Shown here piece after piece: positions 44,199 through 54,500 of a stretch of 64,000 nucleotides of DNA. The DNA is from JADKAV01 sp963732355 (GTDB taxonomy: Bacteria; Actinomycetota; Actinomycetes; S36-B12; UBA10799), in assembly GCA_963732355.1 (NCBI GenBank), contig CAVSZD010000007.1:806001-870000 (forward strand), read 5' to 3'. The notes below the pieces were generated by a model that saw only the letters and a list, made by a program, of their open reading frames with translations, was not told where the DNA came from and ran no database searches. The position numbers and the translations under genes were made by a program. Each line of letters starts with the position of its first letter. Within the stretch, counting starts at the first letter, position 1.

Positions 44199-44276
44199 GT
44201 TGGGTGATGCTCGTGCAGTTGGTTGATGCCCGTCGGACGCTGAGCATCAACCAACTGCACGAGCGTCAACCAACGC
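44199..44276. repeat. inverted repeat element, family C, third copy
   Basis: GTTGGGTGATGC (44199) and AGTTGGTTGATGC (44217) are followed by GCATCAACCAACT (44244) and GCGTCAACCAACG (44263). Shorter than the copies at 18374 and 20300 but with the same nested arrangement. It sits 31 bases before the SDR start. Confidence 0.8.
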
Positions 44277-44602
44277 GCAAGACCATCCAGGCGTCCCGAC
44301 GGGAGACCCTTCCCCCTGCGACAGCGGCGAGCTTCCTGACTGCTGAACTGTGATCAAACCCACTCCAGTTCCGTGTCCGAGTTGCCGATAGAATAAAGAT
44401 ACGCGCAGATTCGGAAGTGAGATTATGACAGGCCACGCGAAGTTACACAGGGGTCGGGAAATCCTGCACCGGACTTGGTTCGTTGTAGCGCATTTGGTCG
44501 ATGATGTGGAGCCGGACCGGCTTTCGTCTGTCGCACCGATGGGGGCAGACGGCCACAGGGCCAGGCCCTTCTCCCAGAGCGGTTGACCATGTGACTTCCA
44601 TC

Positions 44603-44628
44603 GGCCCGCCGTGAGGGGTCGGCGGGCC
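44603..44628 (+). terminator. hairpin with 9-bp perfect GC stem, terminator-like
   Basis: GGCCCGCCG and CGGCGGGCC enclose the loop TGAGGGGT, followed 11-15 bases later by CCCTTTTGA. The stretch 44277-44712 has no convincing gene, so which transcript would end here is unclear; small open frames on the minus strand are not supported. Confidence 0.4.
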
Positions 44629-44712
44629 TGATGGCATGCCCTTTTGACTTCAATCCGCGCACTGGACTCTTGATCTCTGGTGCGAGTGCGCCTGCTGTGT
44701 TTCGCTGTGGAT

Positions 44713-44964
44713 GTGAGTTTCGACGAGGACTGGGTCAACGACGCTGCCCGCAAAGAGGACTCTGCGCGCGAACGCGACCTTCAGGCCAAGCAGGAACGTT
44801 GGGCCGAGTTGGACCGAGCCGAGCTGCAGGGCAAGGGTGAATCGGTCAAGCGAGCCAAGCAGGCGCGGCGCTCTTACCGCTGGCGCAAGACCTGGCCCTG
44901 GTTGGTGTTCTTCGGAGTAGCCGCGGTGCTGATGGTGGGTTCGCGCCTTCTGGGCTTCGAGTAG
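44713..44964 (+). CDS. small membrane protein
   Basis: From the GTG at 44713 the 83-residue protein has an acidic/basic helical N-terminal part (SFDEDWVNDAARKEDSARER, ELDRAELQGKGESVKRAKQA), likely coiled-coil, and one membrane helix near the C terminus (WPWLVFFGVAAVLMVGSRLL). No family is recognised. It ends 7 bases before a family A hairpin. Confidence 0.6.
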   Translation: MSFDEDWVNDAARKEDSARERDLQAKQERWAELDRAELQGKGESVKRAKQARRSYRWRKTWPWLVFFGVAAVLMVGSRLLGFE

Positions 44965-44970
44965 CAGCCC

Positions 44971-45045
44971 TGGCGCCGGCCTCGGAACCGATGCTGGATT
45001 TCGGCAACTAGATCGTCGAAATCCAGCATGACCTCCCGATGACGG
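44971..45045. repeat. single family A repeat with a perfect 13-bp hairpin
   Basis: ATGCTGGATTTCG and CGAAATCCAGCAT pair perfectly around GCAACTAGATCGT. The flank GGCGCCGGCCTCGGAACC matches GGCGCCTCGGCAACCC of the tandem array at 1628, and the right side ACCTCCCGATGACGG matches GGCCCCCCGCCGGA in outline. It lies between two convergent genes (small membrane protein and SRPBCC protein), the same context as the array. Confidence 0.85.
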
Positions 45046-45063
45046 GTGGAACGATCGACCTTC

Positions 45064-45918
45064 CTACTGAGCTGGCCGGCCCGCAACAACAGCGCGGCGG
45101 GCAGCGACCTCGTCCTGCCAGCCCCTGATGATGCGCCGCATGATCAACGTGCCTGACCGGGCCAACGCCTCGGCAAACGCTATGCCAGCCATGGATGCCT
45201 GCGGCTCGAACTCGAACCGGACGGTCACCAGGGACTTGTCGGCTCCCGCTTCGGCCACGGACCATCTTCCCCGCATCTGCGTCAATGGGTACGGGTAGTC
45301 ATCGGCATCAGTGCGTACCTCCACAGCGAAGGACTGCCCTGGTTGCCACGTCGTCAGCGACTCGTCCCAGTGCTTACCGCGGACGTCCCAGCAGCGGCGT
45401 TCGGCGGATTCCGCCTGCGTCGAGAAGGCGCCGACCTTGGACAGGTTCGGGGCAAGGGCGGCATAGACCTCGGGATCGATCATCACGTCCCAGACCTGCG
45501 AGCGTTCGCCTTCGATCACCTGGGTGACTTCAACGACGCGCAGACTGGGCTGACCCAGCTGGGCCGCTGCCCGCGCTTGAAGTACGGCGAGCACGGCCAC
45601 GGGCACGCTCGACGCGACAGCGACCATGAGGCCCTGCGTCGAGGGTCGGGACAACACCACGAACAAGGCGACCACGAGGACCCATGCGGCATCGGCGCCT
45701 GCCACGGCTAACCCGATGCGGCTGGTTGCCCGGTTGCCGAAGCTGAGCCATCCGAGGAGTCCGGCAAAGGCGAACAGCCCTGTGCCCACGACAAGCACGA
45801 GCGAGGCCGGCACATCCAGCGCATCGCCCACGTATCCGCTCATAGTCATTGCGATCACACCAGTCAGCACGGAGTACGCCGAGTTGACCCGAAATAGTTG
45901 CGGCAGTCTCTTCGTCAT
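45064..45918 (-). CDS. membrane protein with C-terminal SRPBCC (polyketide cyclase-like) domain
   Basis: The 284-residue protein has four hydrophobic helices in its first 120 residues (SAYSVLTGVIAMTMSGYVGD, ASLVLVVGTGLFAFAGLLGW, and two more). A SRPBCC/START-type domain follows from about 130: VVEVTQVIEGERSQVWDVMI, DPEVYAALAPNLSKVGAF and ADKSLVTVRFEFEPQASMAG. This domain binds hydrophobic ligands. It is divergent from a TetR regulator, 62 bases away, so is a likely target of it. Confidence 0.75.
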   Translation of the reverse strand: MTKRLPQLFRVNSAYSVLTGVIAMTMSGYVGDALDVPASLVLVVGTGLFAFAGLLGWLSFGNRATSRIGLAVAGADAAWVLVVALFVVLSRPSTQGLMVAVASSVPVAVLAVLQARAAAQLGQPSLRVVEVTQVIEGERSQVWDVMIDPEVYAALAPNLSKVGAFSTQAESAERRCWDVRGKHWDESLTTWQPGQSFAVEVRTDADDYPYPLTQMRGRWSVAEAGADKSLVTVRFEFEPQASMAGIAFAEALARSGTLIMRRIIRGWQDEVAARRAVVAGRPAQ

Positions 45919-45945
45919 GTTGCGAACTTAGTAGACGTTCGTTCA

Positions 45946-45975
45946 CTTTGTCAAAGAGCGTTCTCCTAATAGGAT
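45946..45975 (+). promoter_or_regulatory. divergent promoter/operator between the SRPBCC gene and the TetR gene
   Basis: TTGTCA (45948) and TAGGAT (45970) with a 16-base spacer fit a sigma-70 promoter. TAGGAT ends 5 bases before the GTG of the TetR gene, so that mRNA would be leaderless. The inverted repeat CTTTG-T-CAAAG (45946-45956) overlaps the -35 element, a natural place for autorepression. Confidence 0.5.
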
Positions 45976-45980
45976 GAGGT

Positions 45981-46604
45981 GTGGTCGATCAGCGTCTGGT
46001 CCGAGGGGCCCAAACCAAACAGGAGGTTCTGCGCGCCGCCGCGGACATAGCCAGCCGCCGGGGGCTGGAGGCACTGACGCTCGGGGCTCTTGCCGACCAG
46101 TTGCAGATGTCCAAGAGCGGGGTCGTAAAGCACTTCGGGTCCCGGGAACAACTCCAGTTCGCGACGATCGAATACGCCGCAGGAGTCTTCGCCCAGGTCG
46201 TGTTGTCTGAGGCTGCCCACATGCCGCCGGGGCTGGAACGTCTGCGTACGACCGCGGCGGCTTGGCTGGACTACCTCACCGGCTCGACGTTCAGCGGCGG
46301 TTGCTTCTTCTACGCGGCAGCCGCTGAACTGGACCGTCAACCAGGTCCGCTGCGCGACCAGATCAGGACAATCGTGACTGCGGGCCTGTCGCTATTGCGC
46401 GAAGATCTGCAGGTCGCAGTTGACAACGGCGAACTCGTCGCCAGCACCGACATCGAGCAGGTGCTCTTCGAGTTGCACGCGTACCTGCAGGAGGTCAGCC
46501 TCACCCATCTGCTGCTCGACGATCCCAACGGTCGCGCGCGCGGCGAGCAGGCAATCGCGGCTTTGCTCGAACGGCACGCTGGGACAGGTGAGCCGGCCCG
46601 CTGA
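45981..46604 (+). CDS. TetR-family transcriptional regulator
   Basis: The 207-residue protein begins with the TetR HTH: TKQEVLRAAADIASRRGLEA, LTLGALADQLQMSKSGVVKH, FGSREQLQFATIEYAA. The ligand domain (GLERLRTTAAAWLDYLTGST, GGCFFYAAAAELDRQPGPLR) matches TetR_C members with the F-x-G-G-C-F motif. It is divergently transcribed from the SRPBCC gene and likely controls it and itself. Confidence 0.9.
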   Translation: MVDQRLVRGAQTKQEVLRAAADIASRRGLEALTLGALADQLQMSKSGVVKHFGSREQLQFATIEYAAGVFAQVVLSEAAHMPPGLERLRTTAAAWLDYLTGSTFSGGCFFYAAAAELDRQPGPLRDQIRTIVTAGLSLLREDLQVAVDNGELVASTDIEQVLFELHAYLQEVSLTHLLLDDPNGRARGEQAIAALLERHAGTGEPAR

Positions 46605-46647
46605 CCGCATACGCTCCAAGAGCCGCACACTGGAGGGAACGCAGGAG

Positions 46648-47895
46648 ATGCTGGACCTATCGCTGTACCCGCCCAACGCCGCACTTGAGGACGGTCGGCT
46701 GTCGCTAGGTGGGTGCCGTGTCGCCGATGTAGCGCAGGAGTTCGGAACGCCGGCGTACCTCATTGACTCCGCGGGTCTTCGGCAAAGGGCTGAGGCATTC
46801 CAAGAGTCGCTTGCTGCACGGCACACCCGCAGCCGGGTGATGTTCGCGTCCAAGAGCTTCCCGACGCCGTCCGTCATGGGACTTATCGCCGACACCGGTT
46901 GCGGCTTGGATGTGGCAGGACTGGGCGAACTGCTGGCGGCCGAACGCACCGGGGTCGATCCGGCGCGAATCGTCCTGCACGGCAACGCGAAGTCCGACAC
47001 CGAGATCGCCAAGGCCATCGAGATGGGAATTGGCTACATCGTGGTCGACAACCTCGACGACGTGGAGCGGATCGCGAGGCTGGCGACGCAGCCGGTGCCG
47101 GTCCTGCTGCGGGTCAGTCCTGCCGTCGACGCCGACACCAACGCCGCCATGGCAACCGGCCACGATGCGTCCAAGTTCGGCATCCCGAGTCACCAGATCA
47201 CCGACGTCATCGCGCGGATTCGGCGCGAACCGCTACTGGACCTGCGCGGGCTGCATGCACACATCGGCTCGCAGATACTCAACGTCGACCAGTTCGAGCA
47301 AGCCATTGCCTCACTCGCGCAATTGGAGCGGTTCGACGTGTACGACGTGGGAGGCGGCCTGGGTATCCGCTACGTGCCGTCGGATGTCGCGCCGACGGTT
47401 GAGGAGTACTCCGATCGGCTGGTGGGGGCCGTGCACCGGCATCTGGGAACGGACGTGGAGCTGATGATCGAACCCGGCCGATCGATGGTCGGACCGAACG
47501 GGATGACTGTCTACCGGGTGACGACCGTCAAGCGCGGCGTCCGCACGCATGTGGCCGTCGACGGCGGCATGGGCGACAACCTTGAGGTGTCGCTGTACGG
47601 CCAGCCCTTCCACCCCGCGATCATCGACAAGGCCGGCGCAACCGAAGTGTGCGACGTGGTCGGTCGCCATTGCGAATCCGGGGACACGTTCGTCCTGGCG
47701 CACGAACTCGTCGAGCCCACAGTTGGCGACCTGCTGGTCATCCCCGCCACGGGCGCCTACACCTTCACGATGAGCAACAACTACAACGGAGCGCTGCGCC
47801 CGCCGGTGGTGTTCTGCGAGGACGGCGTCGCGCGGCTGGCAGTTCGCCGCGAGACGTACGAGGAGCTTCTCGGGCGGGATGTCCGGGGCGTTTAG
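46648..47895 (+). CDS. lysA: diaminopimelate decarboxylase
   Basis: From the ATG at 46648 (GGAGGG 10 bases upstream) the 415-residue protein has the group IV decarboxylase barrel: VMFASKSFPTPSV (PLP Lys, about 69), GCGLDVAGLGELLAAE, ILHGNAKSD-type (IVLHGNAKSDTEI), GLHAHIGSQI, YDVGGGLGI (PLP phosphate), IEPGRSMVG and VLAHELVEPTVGDLL, MSNNYNG. It decarboxylates meso-diaminopimelate to lysine. Some LysA-like proteins act on other amino acids, but GLHAHIGSQ and EPGRS are standard. The TetR gene ends 44 bases upstream. Confidence 0.9.
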   Translation: MLDLSLYPPNAALEDGRLSLGGCRVADVAQEFGTPAYLIDSAGLRQRAEAFQESLAARHTRSRVMFASKSFPTPSVMGLIADTGCGLDVAGLGELLAAERTGVDPARIVLHGNAKSDTEIAKAIEMGIGYIVVDNLDDVERIARLATQPVPVLLRVSPAVDADTNAAMATGHDASKFGIPSHQITDVIARIRREPLLDLRGLHAHIGSQILNVDQFEQAIASLAQLERFDVYDVGGGLGIRYVPSDVAPTVEEYSDRLVGAVHRHLGTDVELMIEPGRSMVGPNGMTVYRVTTVKRGVRTHVAVDGGMGDNLEVSLYGQPFHPAIIDKAGATEVCDVVGRHCESGDTFVLAHELVEPTVGDLLVIPATGAYTFTMSNNYNGALRPPVVFCEDGVARLAVRRETYEELLGRDVRGV

Positions 47896-48059
47896 GGCGG
47901 GCGACAATGGTCCCGAATCTTCCCTGGACCAAGCTCTCTTCGGCCGGTCAGCCCAAGTCCGTATCCTCGCCGAAAGACCCGCGACCCGTGGCTCTTGCCA
48001 GGCTCTCAGGACGTTCCTGATCTTGCTGTGTGCCACCGGCCCCCGGTTGGGGGTGGTGG

Positions 48060-49292
48060 CTAGGGTTGTCGTCGGCCTGGTGGTGGGCCCACGGTGATGG
48101 TGGGGGCGGTGCCGGGTGTGGTGGTGATGTGGTAGCGGCCCAGGTGCAGGTCGCGGTGGCATCGCGGGCACAGCAGGCACAGATTTTCCAGGTCGGTCAA
48201 ACCACCTGACGCCCAGCCGATGATGTGGTGGGCGTGGCAGAACCGTGGTTTCTGCCCGCACCGCAGACACCCCCGGTCCCGGGCCACCAGCGCGGCCCAC
48301 TGGGCCGCGGAGGCGCGGCGTTTGGTGCGGGCCAACGCCAACGGCACGAACGCCCCGGCCGGGTCGGAGATCCCGACGATGACACTGATCACCGCCGCGC
48401 AACACACCAACTGGTAGCCCGCCGGGCTCAACCGGGTCCCATCCGTGAGTACCGCCGTGTCCCCGTCGGCCATGTCGGCCAGGTCGACCAGCACACTCAA
48501 CGCCCCCACACCGTGCGGGGCGGTGTTGGCCGCCGCCGCATCCACGATGCCGTCCAAGGCATCCGCGCGGCGCTGCTCAGCGCTGGCCTGATCGAGGGTG
48601 TCGGCAGGTTGGATGAAACAGGCCAGCAGCTCGGACAGTTTCGACCCGGCCACCTCATCCAGAAGCCCGGACAACCGCCACATCCCCGACGGGCGCGCCG
48701 ACAACCGCAGCGACCGGCGTTCCCGCTGCGCGGCGGCATCCAGCCCGGGGCTACCCGGACCGACCTGGTCGATGATCACCTCCAGGATCCGGCGGGTCTC
48801 CACCGGATCGGTGGCCGCCGCGGTGGCCACCACCGCGTCCTCCAGCGTCGTGAACCCCGGGATCGACCCGGCCGCCCGCGTGATCACCGACACGTGCACC
48901 GCCGACAGATCCCCGGCCCGGAACCTTTCGGCCACCACCGGCAGCCCCCGCAACGCCCGGGCCGTGGCCACCACCGCCGAACCGGCCGCCGGGCTACACC
49001 CGGTGGCCGCCGACACCAGCGTGCCGGTCGTACCCGCGTGCAGCGTGCGGCTGGCCTGCACCACATCCGCGGCACCGGCCAACCCGCACAGATACGCATC
49101 CACCTGGTTACGCAGCCGCCCCGCCGCGATCAACGACCCGCACAACTCATCGGCACCCAGCACCGCCGGGTCCGGCAAACCCGCCACCGCCGCGGCCAGC
49201 GCCTCCCACCCCGCAGGACAAGTCGTGGGCAGAGCGGCGCGGATCCGTGCCCGGCGAGACGCCGGCACCGACACCTGGAAGAACCCCACCAC
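48060..49292 (-). CDS. DUF222 (13E12 repeat) HNH endonuclease-like protein
   Basis: From the GTG at 49292 the 410-residue protein has the DUF222 helical domain (LCGSLIAAGRLRNQVDAYLC, SRTLHAGTTGTLVSAATGCS, AVHVSVITRAAGS). The C-terminal HNH site is complete: CLRCGQKPRFCHAHHIIGWA, GGLTDLENLCLLCPRCHRDL. The four Cys and two central His fit zinc-bound HNH. Such proteins are very common and repeated in actinobacteria; their role is uncertain and mobile-element links are often suggested. It diverges from the Wadjet operon with 270 bases between. Confidence 0.88.
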   Translation of the reverse strand: MVGFFQVSVPASRRARIRAALPTTCPAGWEALAAAVAGLPDPAVLGADELCGSLIAAGRLRNQVDAYLCGLAGAADVVQASRTLHAGTTGTLVSAATGCSPAAGSAVVATARALRGLPVVAERFRAGDLSAVHVSVITRAAGSIPGFTTLEDAVVATAAATDPVETRRILEVIIDQVGPGSPGLDAAAQRERRSLRLSARPSGMWRLSGLLDEVAGSKLSELLACFIQPADTLDQASAEQRRADALDGIVDAAAANTAPHGVGALSVLVDLADMADGDTAVLTDGTRLSPAGYQLVCCAAVISVIVGISDPAGAFVPLALARTKRRASAAQWAALVARDRGCLRCGQKPRFCHAHHIIGWASGGLTDLENLCLLCPRCHRDLHLGRYHITTTPGTAPTITVGPPPGRRQP

Positions 49293-49563
49293 ACACCCCC
49301 TGTGAGCTGCTCGAACCGACCACCAGAAACAGGCCACGGGCCCCTGACGAGAAACCCCGCCGCCCCAGCACAAGCACCGAAAGGGTGCAAACCGACGACC
49401 CACCGCCGCCTACCCACACCCTCACACAAGGGTCCGACAAAACAAATTGCGTCCATCCACACCACGACCCGCGACCCCAAGATCCGCCCTAGAAGTCGTC
49501 GCCCTGTCCTCGGATGTCGAACCCGTCGGTTACCTTCTTCGAAAGAGAAGAAAGGGGCGGACG
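49293..49563. other. intergenic region upstream of the Wadjet operon
   Basis: The 271 bases hold the divergent promoters for the HNH protein and jetA. AAAGGGGCGG is the jetA ribosome site. GGTTACCTTC about 30 bases before the start could be a -10 region. The stretch 49430-49460 is locally A-rich. No operator-like palindrome or attachment-site repeat stands out. Confidence 0.4.
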
Positions 49564-51000
49564 ATGGACCACGATGCCTTGTCGGCCCTGCGTAGGCACC
49601 ACCCCGCCTGGCAGCTGCTGTGTGCCGACAACGCACCCTTGGTTGCAGCCGTCCTTCACCGCATTTTTGTCTCAGAGAACACACGCACGATTGCTCAACC
49701 CAGCCTGTCGGAGGCGCTCGACGATGAGTTGCACCGTCTGAGGATGCAGGATCCCGACGCATATCCAAAAGACGCCGCTTCCTACTTGTCGGACTGGTCA
49801 GCGCCCGAGCGTGGATGGTTGCGCAAGTTCTACCCCGAGAACTCCGACGTGCCGCACTACGACCTGACGCCTGCCGCCGAGAAGGCTTTGACCTGGTTGG
49901 AGTCGCTGGGTGAACGGTCTTTCGTGGGCACGGAGTCCAGGCTGATGACGATGTACTCGCTGCTGCAGCAAATGGTCGAGGGCAAACAGTCCGACCCGGC
50001 TGAGCGGATTCGAGCGCTGGAGCAGCGCAGGGACGATCTCGATGCCCAGATCGAGCGCTACCGGGCTGGCGAGATCCCGATCATGGATGACACGGGACTG
50101 CGCGACCGGTATCAGCAGTTCACCGCGACAGCCCGTGCCCTCCTCAGCGACTTCCGGGAGGTCGAGGAGAACTTTCGACTTCTTGACCGCACGGTGCGTG
50201 AGAAGATCGCCGGCTGGCAGGGACCCCGCGGGCAATTGTTGGACCAGGTTCTGGGCGAACGGGACGCGATCGCCGATTCCGACCAAGGTGTGAGCTTCGC
50301 GGCCTTCTGGAACTTTCTGATGTCAACCCAGCGCCAGGACGACTTCGACCGCATGCTGGAGACGGTTCTGGCCCAGCCTGCACTACACGGCGCTGATCAG
50401 CAGACCCGGTACGTGGTCAGCGACTGGTTGAAAGCTGGAGACGCTGTCCAACGCACGGTTGCGCACTTGTCCCGCCAACTGCGGCGGTTCCTCGATGATC
50501 AGGCCTACCTGCAGAACCGGCGGATCGCTGAGTTGTCACGTGAGATCGAAGCGGCAGCGCTGACGGTGCGCGGCAACCCCCCGCAGGGTGCGTTCACGCA
50601 GATCTCCGGCGTGCGCGCCGACGTGACTATGCCCATGTCCCGGCCTCTGCACGACACCTCCGACCCGGTACACCTCACCGACGTGGAGGTGGTCGAAGCC
50701 GACGATGAGATCGAACTGGATGCCTTGTTCAACTACTTCATGGTCGACACGACACGCCTGCGCAGCGCGATCGACGAGTCTCTTGCCGACGCTGACCAGG
50801 TCACGCTGAGCGGGATCATCGAGAACCACGGACTGCCGCAAGGTCTGGCCGAACTCGTCAACTACCTCAAACTCGCCGACGACGACCCACGCGGGGCCTT
50901 TGCAGATGACACGACCGAGACGGTCTCCTGGACCACTGACGACCGGCAAGTGGAGGCGGACATACCCACCGTGATCTTCGTAAGGAATGTCAATGACTGA
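49564..51000 (+). CDS. jetA: Wadjet type I protein JetA (DUF3375)
   Basis: The 478-residue protein begins MDHDALSALRRHHPAWQLLC and continues LHRIFVSENTRTIAQPSLSE, YLSDWSAPERGWLRKFYPEN, ALTWLESLGERSFVGTESRL. It matches DUF3375, the kleisin-like component that bridges the JetC heads. Helical segments in the middle (ERIRALEQRRDDLDAQIERY, VEENFRLLDRTVREKI) fit its long helical arms. It is the first gene of the operon and overlaps jetB by 8 bp. Wadjet type I recognises closed circular DNA by loop extrusion and cleaves plasmids. Confidence 0.95.
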   Translation: MDHDALSALRRHHPAWQLLCADNAPLVAAVLHRIFVSENTRTIAQPSLSEALDDELHRLRMQDPDAYPKDAASYLSDWSAPERGWLRKFYPENSDVPHYDLTPAAEKALTWLESLGERSFVGTESRLMTMYSLLQQMVEGKQSDPAERIRALEQRRDDLDAQIERYRAGEIPIMDDTGLRDRYQQFTATARALLSDFREVEENFRLLDRTVREKIAGWQGPRGQLLDQVLGERDAIADSDQGVSFAAFWNFLMSTQRQDDFDRMLETVLAQPALHGADQQTRYVVSDWLKAGDAVQRTVAHLSRQLRRFLDDQAYLQNRRIAELSREIEAAALTVRGNPPQGAFTQISGVRADVTMPMSRPLHDTSDPVHLTDVEVVEADDEIELDALFNYFMVDTTRLRSAIDESLADADQVTLSGIIENHGLPQGLAELVNYLKLADDDPRGAFADDTTETVSWTTDDRQVEADIPTVIFVRNVND

Positions 51001-51565
51001 GCCCAGGATCGCTGAGGCCGCCGTGCCGCTGCTCAAGGGCGTCGTGTACGCGGATTCACATCCGGCAGCGTGGAACGCACTGCTCACCATCCCAAACCAA
51101 GTGCGCGACCATCTGGCGGCGCTGGGTGTGGATGTGGAGATCGACGAGTCGGAGGGATATGCGTTCATCCGCAACGCGCAGGTGGATCCCGACGCTCCCG
51201 ACCTGCCCCGCCTGGTCTCACGCCGACCGCTCACCTACCGGGTGAGCCTGCTGATCGTTTTGTTGCGAAAGCGACTGCTCGAACTGGACAGCCAAGGTGA
51301 CCAAACGCGCTTGATCATCACCCGTGACGAGGCCGTGGAGCTTGTCCGGACCTACCACCCGGCGAGGTCGAACGAGGCGAAACTTGCCGATGAAGTTGAG
51401 GCGGACCTTCGCAAACTAGCTGAGCTCGGATTCACACGGTCGTTGCGCGACCAGCCTCACACCTACGAGGTCCGGCGCATCATCAAGGCCTTTGTCGACG
51501 CCCAGTGGCTGGCCGACTTCCACGAGCGACTGCAGCAGTACGTCAGCGCCGGGAGCCGCACATGA
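50993..51565 (+). CDS. jetB: Wadjet type I protein JetB (DUF4194)
   Basis: The 190-residue protein begins MTEPRIAEAAVPLLKGVVYA and has LAALGVDVEIDESEGYAFIR, LVSRRPLTYRVSLLIVLLRK, then TYEVRRIIKAFVDAQWLADF. This is the DUF4194 pattern, the KITE-like (MukE-like) winged-helix subunit. The ATG at 50993 is chosen because AAGGA ends six bases before it, while the in-frame ATG at 50987 has no spacing. It overlaps jetA by 8 bp and jetC by 4 bp. Confidence 0.94.
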   Translation: MTEPRIAEAAVPLLKGVVYADSHPAAWNALLTIPNQVRDHLAALGVDVEIDESEGYAFIRNAQVDPDAPDLPRLVSRRPLTYRVSLLIVLLRKRLLELDSQGDQTRLIITRDEAVELVRTYHPARSNEAKLADEVEADLRKLAELGFTRSLRDQPHTYEVRRIIKAFVDAQWLADFHERLQQYVSAGSRT

Positions 51566-54500
51566 CCATGGAAATGGACCTCTACGACGCGGCCACGACC
51601 GGTTTCCGTCTGCAGCGCCTGGAGATGTACAACTGGGGCACGTTCAACGAAAGGGTCTGGTCGCTGGATCTCGACGGGGACAACACCCTGCTCACGGGGG
51701 ACATCGGGTCCGGAAAGTCCACCCTGGTCGATGCCATCACCACGCTACTGGTTCCCCCTGGGAAGGTTTCGTACAACAAAGCGGCGGGCGCGGATTACAA
51801 GGAACGCACGGCTGCGTCCTACGTCCTGGGACACTTCAAAGCCGAACGCACCGAGTCCACAGGCATCGCCAAGCCGGTGGCGCTGCGAGGTACCGGCAAC
51901 TACAGCGTGCTGCTGGCCCGGTTCACGAACAGAGCGCTACAGGAAACAGTCACCGTTGCGCAGGTCTTCTGGTTCAAGGATCGTGCGGACCAGCCGTCAC
52001 GCATGTACGTCGTGTCCGGGCAGGCACTGAGCATCACAGAGGACTTCCAAACCGTCGGCAGCGACTTGTCCAACCTGCGGCGGCACCTACGCGAACGTGA
52101 TGCCGCCATGTACGACAGTTTCAGCAAGTACGGTGCGGACTTCCGACGCCGGATGGGGATCACGCACCCCCAGGCACTGGAGTTGTTCCACCAGACCGTG
52201 TCGATGAAGTCCGTGGGCAACCTGACCGAATTCGTCCGTACCCACATGCTCGAACCGGCCGATGTCAACTCGCGCATCGAAGCGTTGATCAAGCACTTCC
52301 AGGACCTCAACCGGGCCCATGACCTCGTTGTGGACGCGCGCCGGCAGGTGGACTCGCTCACGCCACTGGTGGGCAAACTCGATGAATACGACTCAGTTGC
52401 GGCGAAGGCCGAACAGACCCGGGCCGTCCGCGAGGCGCTCACCCCCTACTTCACGCTGCGCCGAACAGAACTGCTCACTGAGCGCATCAACCGTCGACGC
52501 TCGGAGCGTGAGGGTCTCCTCAACCGCAAGGCGGACGCCGAGCAGAAGGTCCGGACCGCGCAACGCGAGGAGTACGAACTGCACGCTGCGATCCGGGAGA
52601 ACGGAGGAGAACGCCAGGAGCAACTCCAGTCCGAGATCGCCGAACTCACAGCAGGCCGCGATGCCAAGAAAGCCGAACACACCCATTACGTGGGGCTTTG
52701 TAATCAAGTGGGTGTGGCACCGGCCACCGATGAGCAATCGATGGTCCACCAGCAGCAGGAACTCGAGCGGCTCGCCCATGATCTGACCGCCGAGCGCGAC
52801 CTTCTGGAGAGCTCGGCCACGGAGCAGTCGGTGACTCTGCGGGACGCGAGGACCCGACTGGACGAGATTGAGACCGAGCTCAAGAGCCTTGCCGACCGAA
52901 GCAGCAGCATCGACCAGCAGATGATCCTTCTGCGTGCGCGGTTGTGCGAGGGCACTGGGCTGGAACCCTCGGATGTGCCCTTCGCCGGTGAGCTGCTAAG
53001 GGTCTCGGACCAGACCTGGGAACCGGCGGCCGAACGGTTGCTGCGCGGGTTTGCGCTGTCGCTGCTGGTCCGCGACGATGACTACGCAGCCGTGGCCGGG
53101 TGGGTGGACCGAACCGACATGCGCGGGCGCCTGGTCTACTACCGGGTTCGCGAACCGATCCGGGTACCGGCCGTCACCGACCCGCGCTCACTGGTCCACA
53201 AGCTGGAAGTGCGCCCCGAAACCGTGTTCACCGACTGGCTTACCGCGGAGGTGCAGAAACGCTTCGACGTGGTGTGCGCGAGCTCTGCGGATGAGTTCCG
53301 CATCGAGCGCCGAGCTTTGACCCGCAACGGGCAGATCAAAGGCGGGGGCGAGCGGCACGAGAAGGACGACCGTCGACGTCTCGGCGACCGCCGCTGGTAC
53401 GTGCTCGGTTGGGACAACACCGCCAAACGCAAGATGATGGAGGGCCAGCGTTGCGAGGCTGCGGCCATTGTGGACGCTCATTCGCGCGAGCACGAGGGGC
53501 TGCGCATGCGGCAGCGCTCCTCGGATATGCGGGCGCAGCAGATTGCAGTGCTCAAGCAGCGCCGAGCCTGGGCATCACTGGACTGGCAGGCCGATGCTGC
53601 CCGCCTCCAGACTGTGCGCCAGCAACTGGAACTGCTGCGCGAGTCCAGCGACACCCTCAAAGAACTGAATGCCAGGCTGACTACCCTGCTCGAGGAGTTG
53701 GGCGCGTTGGAGTCGACGAGGATCGAACTCGAACAACAGGACGCCGTGATGGTCGACCGCATCGAACGTGATGAGACGGACCTCGAGGAACTCGCTGCTC
53801 TGCCACTGGCAACCGACGAGCAGCGCTTGCTCGTGCAGCCCTACGAACCCGACAACCTCCAGGTCAGGACCTGTGAGAGCACCGAGCGTGCGATCCGAAA
53901 TGACTTGCAGACCACCATCGAGGCCTTCGACCAGCGGGCCAAACGCTTGAGCACGTCAATCGTTGCCGCGATGGGCGACTTCCGGAATCAATGGCAGCTT
54001 CAGACCCAGGAGATGGACACCGCGGTTGAGGCAGGCGATGAGTACCGCGCACTGCTACAACGACTGCTGGACGACGATCTGCCTCGCTTCGAGGATGGCT
54101 TCAAACGCGCCTTGAACACTCACGCGATCCGCGAGGTGGTCGGATTTCGAACCGCCCTGGAAGTGGCCCGCGATGAAATCAAACGTCGTATCGCCGACAT
54201 CAACGCTTCCCTGTGCGACATCCCGTACCAACCCCACACCTACATCCGGCTGGAGCCGACGGGGTCCACTGATGCCGACGTTCGGGAGTTCCGCGCGCAA
54301 CTACGCGCCTGCACTGAGGACACCGTCACGGGGTCGGCGGACGACCACTACTCCGAGGTCAAGTTCCTGCAGGTCAAGGACATTGTCAGTCGGCTCCAGG
54401 GCCGACAGGGGCGCACGGTTGAGGACAAGCGGTGGACGGCGAAGGTCACCGACGTGCGAAATTGGTTCACCTTCGCGGCAAGTGAGCGGCTTACCTCCGA

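Noticed and set aside
44247..44753. Minus-strand frame of 168 residues near 44.2-44.7 kb
   Set aside because: It ends inside the family C repeat and has no recognisable domain or ribosome site; the composition looks random.
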